A stretch of 10,325 nucleotides of DNA, taken from JBKHDT01 sp049974825 (GTDB lineage: Bacteria > Pseudomonadota > Gammaproteobacteria > Halothiobacillales > Halothiobacillaceae). Position numbers and translations under genes: made by a program. The notes beneath the pieces were generated by a model. It was not told the origin of the DNA, searched no databases, and saw only the letters and a program-made list of their open reading frames with translations. The stretch covers positions 1-10,325 of the forward strand of contig JBNGDJ010000088.1 of assembly GCA_049974825.1 (NCBI GenBank), given 5' to 3'. Of this stretch, positions 7,702 through 10,325 are shown one piece after another. How positions within the stretch are numbered: position 1 is the stretch's first letter; every line of letters begins with the position of its first letter.

Positions 7702-7801
7702 NNNNNNNNNNNNNNNNNNNNNNNNNNNNNNNNNNNNNNNNNNNNNNNNNNNNNNNNNNNNNNNNNNNNNNNNNNNNNNNNNNNNNNNNNNNNNNNNNNN
7801 N
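7702..7801. other. Assembly gap (100 N)
   Basis: Exactly 100 unresolved bases, a conventional scaffold gap of unknown size. It removes the N-terminal part of the PEP-CTERM gene and the -10 region and leader of its probable promoter. Reading frames that cross it have no support. Confidence 0.98.
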
Positions 7802-7844
7802 CGGCAATGGGAAATTACGAATGCTTTATCAGCTTTTCCGAAAT
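7802..7844 (-). promoter_or_regulatory. Conserved upstream element, copy B, facing the PEP-CTERM operon
   Basis: Read on the minus strand from 7844 to 7802 this matches the element at 9065-9107 in 35 of 43 positions without gaps. The best-kept blocks are TTTCGG-[AG]-AAAGCT near its start and CCCATTGCCG at its end. It contains a near-dyad GTAAT-TTCCC-ATTGC (minus strand 7818-7804). The terminal TTGCCG would be a -35 box for leftward transcription, with the -10 hidden in the gap. It ends 17 nt before the regulator's first ATG, so binding here could also affect the regulator's own expression. Confidence 0.7.
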
Positions 7845-7861
7845 TCACGCTTTTTCCCTGC

Positions 7862-9055
7862 ATGTGCCCGATGCCAAACCCATCCACCCATCTGGAGCCG
7901 GCGCGCCCGCGGGCGACGCGGGAAATCTTCCTGGTGCTGCCGCGCAACCTCGGTCCGAACCGTGAGATCATGCGGGGGATCTACGAATTCGCCTATCCGG
8001 CGCACCGCTGGGTGATGTTCTTCGTGGACCAGACGCCGGAGGCCATCCTGAGCCTCGCGAAAAAGCCGACGGCGGCGGGGGTGATCGGGCAATTCGGGCG
8101 GGCCGACCTTGCGGAAGCGGCGCTGCAGCTGCGCATCCCGGTGGTGAGTGTCCACGGCGGCCTGGACATCGCCGGGCTGTGCCACGTTGGCATCGACCGC
8201 ATCCGCCAGGGCGCCTTCGCGGCGGAATGGTTCCTGGAGAACGGCTTTCCCCACATGGGCTTCTATGGATTGGCCAGGGAACCGTTTTCGGAAGCGCAGT
8301 TCAACGGTTACGCCAAGCGCTTGAAAAAGGCCAAAAAGGAGGTGCTCGTGCTGAACCTGCCATCCTTCTTTGTCGAGCGCAGCCGGCGCCCGGATCCCCA
8401 CCCCGCCCTTGAATGGCTGGCGGGGCTGCCCAAGCCGGTCGCGCTGTATTGCCCGAACGACATCCTCGCCAACGAGCTGTCCACCTTCTGCCTGCAGTTG
8501 CAGCTCGCCGTGCCGCGCGATGTGGCGATCCTCGGATCCGGCAACGACGAGTTGCTCTGCCTGGGCAGCCTGCCGCCGCTTTCGAGCATCCGGCTGCCCC
8601 ACCGCGAAGTGGGGCTCAAGGCGGCCGCCATGCTGGAGGACATGCTGCAGGGCAAACGTCCGAATCCCTCCCGCATCCTCATCGACCAGCCGGATGTCCT
8701 TGAGCGCCAGTCGACCCTTCTCCAGCACGCCGGTGACCCGCATGTTGAGCGCGCCCTGCAATGGATGCGGGAACACGCCGCCCATGGCATCAATGTGGAG
8801 GGCCTTGCCCGGGCCGCCGGGCTGTCCGTGCGCTCGCTGGAGACCCGTTTCCAGAAATCCCTCGGCCGTTCGCCCAAGCAGGAGCTCAACCGGCTCCGCC
8901 TCGAGGAGGTCAAGCGCCTCCTGCGCGAACACGACCACACCCTCGAGCAGATCGCCGACAAGTGCGGCTTCTCCAGCGGTATCTATCTCAGCCAGTTCTT
9001 CCGCCGCGAGACCGGCACCACTCCCGGGAACTATCGCAAGACCTTCCGTGCCTGA
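7862..9055 (+). CDS. XylR-like transcriptional regulator (LacI-type sensor domain + AraC HTH)
   Basis: A 397-residue cytoplasmic DNA-binding protein. Residues about 20-285 form a LacI/periplasmic-binding-type sensor: strand REIFLVLPR at 20-28, IPVVSVHGG at 92-100, a second-lobe segment LYCPNDILANELS at 195-207, and AILGSGNDE followed by PPLSSIRL at 222-245, the typical end of this fold. Residues about 293-397 are an AraC-type pair of helix-turn-helices: VEGLARAAGLSVRSLETRF at 312-330 and TLEQIADKCGFSSGIYLSQF at 360-379, followed by the family's P-x-x-Y-R (388-392). This architecture is that of XylR, which senses a sugar and activates its catabolic genes; the ligand here is unknown. ATG 7862 and ATG 7871 are both possible starts, and neither has a Shine-Dalgarno. 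It sits between two copies of a conserved upstream element, so it is the obvious candidate to bind them. Confidence 0.92.
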   Translation: MCPMPNPSTHLEPARPRATREIFLVLPRNLGPNREIMRGIYEFAYPAHRWVMFFVDQTPEAILSLAKKPTAAGVIGQFGRADLAEAALQLRIPVVSVHGGLDIAGLCHVGIDRIRQGAFAAEWFLENGFPHMGFYGLAREPFSEAQFNGYAKRLKKAKKEVLVLNLPSFFVERSRRPDPHPALEWLAGLPKPVALYCPNDILANELSTFCLQLQLAVPRDVAILGSGNDELLCLGSLPPLSSIRLPHREVGLKAAAMLEDMLQGKRPNPSRILIDQPDVLERQSTLLQHAGDPHVERALQWMREHAAHGINVEGLARAAGLSVRSLETRFQKSLGRSPKQELNRLRLEEVKRLLREHDHTLEQIADKCGFSSGIYLSQFFRRETGTTPGNYRKTFRA

Positions 9056-9064
9056 CCCGCAGGG

Positions 9065-9107
9065 TTTTCGGGAAAGCTAATAAAAGATGCGCAATTCCCC
9101 ATTGCCG
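9065..9107 (+). promoter_or_regulatory. Conserved upstream element, copy A, facing the secreted-protein gene
   Basis: The plus-strand partner of the 7844-7802 element (35 of 43 identical, no gaps). It contains TTTC-GG-GAAA (9066-9075) and a perfect dyad GCAAT-TCCCC-ATTGC (9091-9105), whose right arm overlaps the proposed -35 box. The position directly upstream of and touching -35 is where an AraC-family activator would be expected to contact RNA polymerase. It starts 10 bp after the regulator's stop codon. Confidence 0.7.
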
Positions 9108-9130
9108 GGTCAACGCTGATGGGATAAGCT
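9102..9130 (+). promoter_or_regulatory. Predicted sigma70-type promoter of the secreted-protein gene
   Basis: TTGCCG (9102-9107) and TAAGCT (9125-9130) are separated by exactly 17 nt. Both boxes are imperfect (about four and three of six consensus positions), as is common for activator-dependent promoters. Transcription would start near 9137, giving a leader of about 53 nt. Confidence 0.5.
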
Positions 9131-9137
9131 GTGTACG

Positions 9138-9157
9138 CGGAAACCGGTAAGGTTCCG
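9138..9157 (+). other. Possible 5' leader hairpin
   Basis: CGGAAACC (9138-9145) can pair with GGTTCCG (9151-9157) with one bulged A and a five-base loop. It would lie at the very 5' end of the predicted transcript, where it could stabilise the message. The structure is short and could be chance. Confidence 0.3.
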
Positions 9158-9189
9158 AACGATCACACTAACCCCTATTTGAAAGAAAG

Positions 9190-10233
9190 ATGAAAAAACA
9201 AGTCCCCGCCACCTGTCTCATTCTGGCCCTTTCGGCGCTGCCGCTGAGCGCCCAACTGTCGATCACGACGGGCACCCAAAGCACAACGATCGACTTCCAG
9301 TCGCATGTCGGCTTCGACGGTAACCCGGACACCTCCGTCGGGGACAATGTTTTCAAATTCGGAACGGGTTATTTCCGCGTTCTGGTGGAGCGGGAAAGCT
9401 CCACATGGAGTTCGACATGGAACCTAAGCGAATGGGGCCTTTCCGCGGACGGATGGTCGTGGTGGGCGAGCAACCTGGACACGGGCATGGGAACGGGCAT
9501 CCCCTCGCAATTGGGTGACTACAACAATGACGGGGACCTGGACGACGTGCTTAACACGATCAACGCGGTGGCCATCGTGGACCGACTCGACCTTGGCATT
9601 GGGGACGCAGGGGACAATGTCATCAGCGTGGGGGATACGCTAAACGGCGCATGGCGCGACTATTCGCTGACCCTGCGGGTGGTGAACAACTCCGGTGCGA
9701 CAATCAGCGACTGGTCCGTGGACGTCGACACCTGGCACGCGAGCAGCGACAGTAATGTATCCACAATATCACTCGCATGGTCAACGGACAACAGCAACTT
9801 TACCGAGTTCGACAGTTATGTCGGCACCAATACCGGCGGGGTGCTGACGCCGGCCGCCGAACCGTTGTCCGCCGGTTTTTCCGCCACGGTGGCCAACGGG
9901 GAGGACTTGTATATCCGGCTGGGCAGCATCCGCGTTTCCGGCAATTCCGGCAGCCGGCTCGTTTTCGACAACTGGACGGTGACCGCTGCCGGCGGCGGCG
10001 GGCCGACCCCGGCCACGCCGGTGCTGGCCATCGGGATGTCCGGAACGGACCTGCTGATCAGCCTGCCGAGCGAGAGCGGTTTCAGCTACCGGTTGGAGCA
10101 ATCCGAGGATCTGGGGGCCACCGATCCATGGGGCGCGGTCGAGACCAAGCCCGGCACCGGCGGCAGCCTGGAATTCACAGTGGGGGCCCCCGCCCCGGGA
10201 TCAAAAACCTTCCACCGCGTGGTCGCCGAGTAA
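9190..10233 (+). CDS. Secreted protein of unknown function with F-[YH]-R-V C-terminal tail
   Basis: A 347-residue exported protein. It begins with MKKQ and a hydrophobic core (residues 6-20), with a likely signal peptidase site after LSA (19-21). The body (about 24-265) is rich in Ser, Thr, Asp, Gly and Trp and alternates in a beta-strand pattern; I do not recognise the family. It holds an acidic calcium-type loop D-Y-N-N-D-G-D-L-D-D at 110-119. After a Gly/Pro linker (268-275) comes a tail (about 278-347) with SYRLEQSEDL and a final KTFHRVVAE, related to the tail of the 1749-residue protein and characteristic of many verrucomicrobial exported proteins. It has no PEP-CTERM. ATG 9190 is preceded by a purine-rich GAAAGAAAG that may serve as a weak ribosome site. 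It has its own predicted promoter and conserved upstream element, so it is probably a main target of the adjacent regulator. Confidence 0.87.
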   Translation: MKKQVPATCLILALSALPLSAQLSITTGTQSTTIDFQSHVGFDGNPDTSVGDNVFKFGTGYFRVLVERESSTWSSTWNLSEWGLSADGWSWWASNLDTGMGTGIPSQLGDYNNDGDLDDVLNTINAVAIVDRLDLGIGDAGDNVISVGDTLNGAWRDYSLTLRVVNNSGATISDWSVDVDTWHASSDSNVSTISLAWSTDNSNFTEFDSYVGTNTGGVLTPAAEPLSAGFSATVANGEDLYIRLGSIRVSGNSGSRLVFDNWTVTAAGGGGPTPATPVLAIGMSGTDLLISLPSESGFSYRLEQSEDLGATDPWGAVETKPGTGGSLEFTVGAPAPGSKTFHRVVAE

Positions 10234-10246
10234 CGCGTCCGCCTTC

Positions 10247-10325
10247 GAGTCGCGCTGCCTCTGAGTCGCGCTGCCTCTGAGTCGCGCGTTCACGCGCGAA
10301 GACGGCCCACCTTCGAGTCGCGCGT
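10247..10325. repeat. Tandem GC-rich repeats (16-bp and probable 36-bp periods), running off the window
   Basis: Two perfect copies of the 16-mer GAGTCGCGCTGCCTCT (10247-10262, 10263-10278) are followed by a variant beginning GAGTCGCGCGT at 10279. The same 11-mer restarts at 10315, 36 bp later, and the window ends inside it. CCTTCGAGTCGCGC occurs at 10242-10255 and again at 10310-10323. The array starts 13 bp after the stop codon of the secreted-protein gene. No spacer-repeat pattern of a CRISPR type can be shown. Confidence 0.75.
10282..10299 (+). terminator. Perfect GC hairpin, possible terminator
   Basis: TCGCGCG-TTCA-CGCGCGA forms a 7-bp stem with a four-base loop, about 50 nt after the stop codon of the secreted-protein gene. 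There is no T-run after it, so it is not a classical intrinsic terminator and may simply be part of the repeat unit. Confidence 0.35.

Noticed and set aside
7606..7971. Reading frames spanning the run of N, including an upstream extension of the large protein and a PEP-CTERM protein starting at 7971
   Set aside because: The gap length is arbitrary, so frame across it is meaningless. The start at 7971 would lie inside the regulator gene, antisense to it.
9056..9074. Terminator for the regulator gene (CCCG ... CGGG)
   Set aside because: Only a 4-bp stem without a following T-tract, and it overlaps the conserved upstream element.
10247..10325. Possible CRISPR array at the right edge
   Set aside because: The 36-bp spacing is between repeats of the same sequence, only one full unit is visible, no distinct spacers exist, and no cas gene is nearby.

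Overview
The window looks like a draft chromosome fragment from a member of the Verrucomicrobiota (possibly Opitutia or a related Planctomycetes-Verrucomicrobia-Chlamydiae lineage). The evidence is a PEP-CTERM sorting signal of the VPEPGTFALL...RRR type, a regulator joining a LacI-type sensor to an AraC DNA-binding domain, large secreted proteins built from SUMF1, quinoprotein-propeller and putative-Ig modules, C-terminal tails ending in F-[YH]-R-V, high GC content, and almost no Shine-Dalgarno sites. The lineage is inferred from gene content; no marker gene is present. A run of exactly 100 N (7702-7801), the usual placeholder for a scaffold gap of unknown size, interrupts the locus.

Layout. 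Bases 1-255 hold no gene: a REP-like pair of hairpins (26-92), a nested inverted repeat (114-170) and the leader of the first gene. A Gfo/Idh/MocA oxidoreductase (256-1239, +) converges, with 7 bp between stop codons, on a run of minus-strand genes. Read in the direction of transcription, that run is a PEP-CTERM protein whose body lies in the gap (C-terminus 7701-7606), a 1749-residue secreted multidomain protein (7570-2321) and a GH88/GH105-like unsaturated glycuronyl hydrolase (2308-1247). Spacings of 35 bp and 12 bp make one transcript likely. Right of the gap, on the plus strand, come a XylR-like regulator (7862-9055) and a 347-residue secreted protein (9190-10233). Short GC-rich repeats with 16-bp and probably 36-bp periods run to the window edge.

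The most interesting signal is regulatory. A 43-bp element with 35 identical positions occurs twice, in opposite orientations, on either side of the regulator gene. One copy (9065-9107, +) ends in the likely -35 box of the secreted-protein gene. The other (7844-7802, -) ends at the gap and points toward the PEP-CTERM operon. This suggests that the regulator, or a shared factor, controls both flanking surface-protein units and perhaps the regulator itself.

Taken together, the locus reads as a sugar-responsive module: a sensor-regulator, two sets of exported proteins (one with a PEP-CTERM anchor, one with the F-[YH]-R-V tail), and cytoplasmic enzymes acting on unsaturated uronides and derived sugars. 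The substrate cannot be named from the sequence. Pectin- or ulvan-like acidic glycans would fit a GH105-type enzyme, but this is inference.
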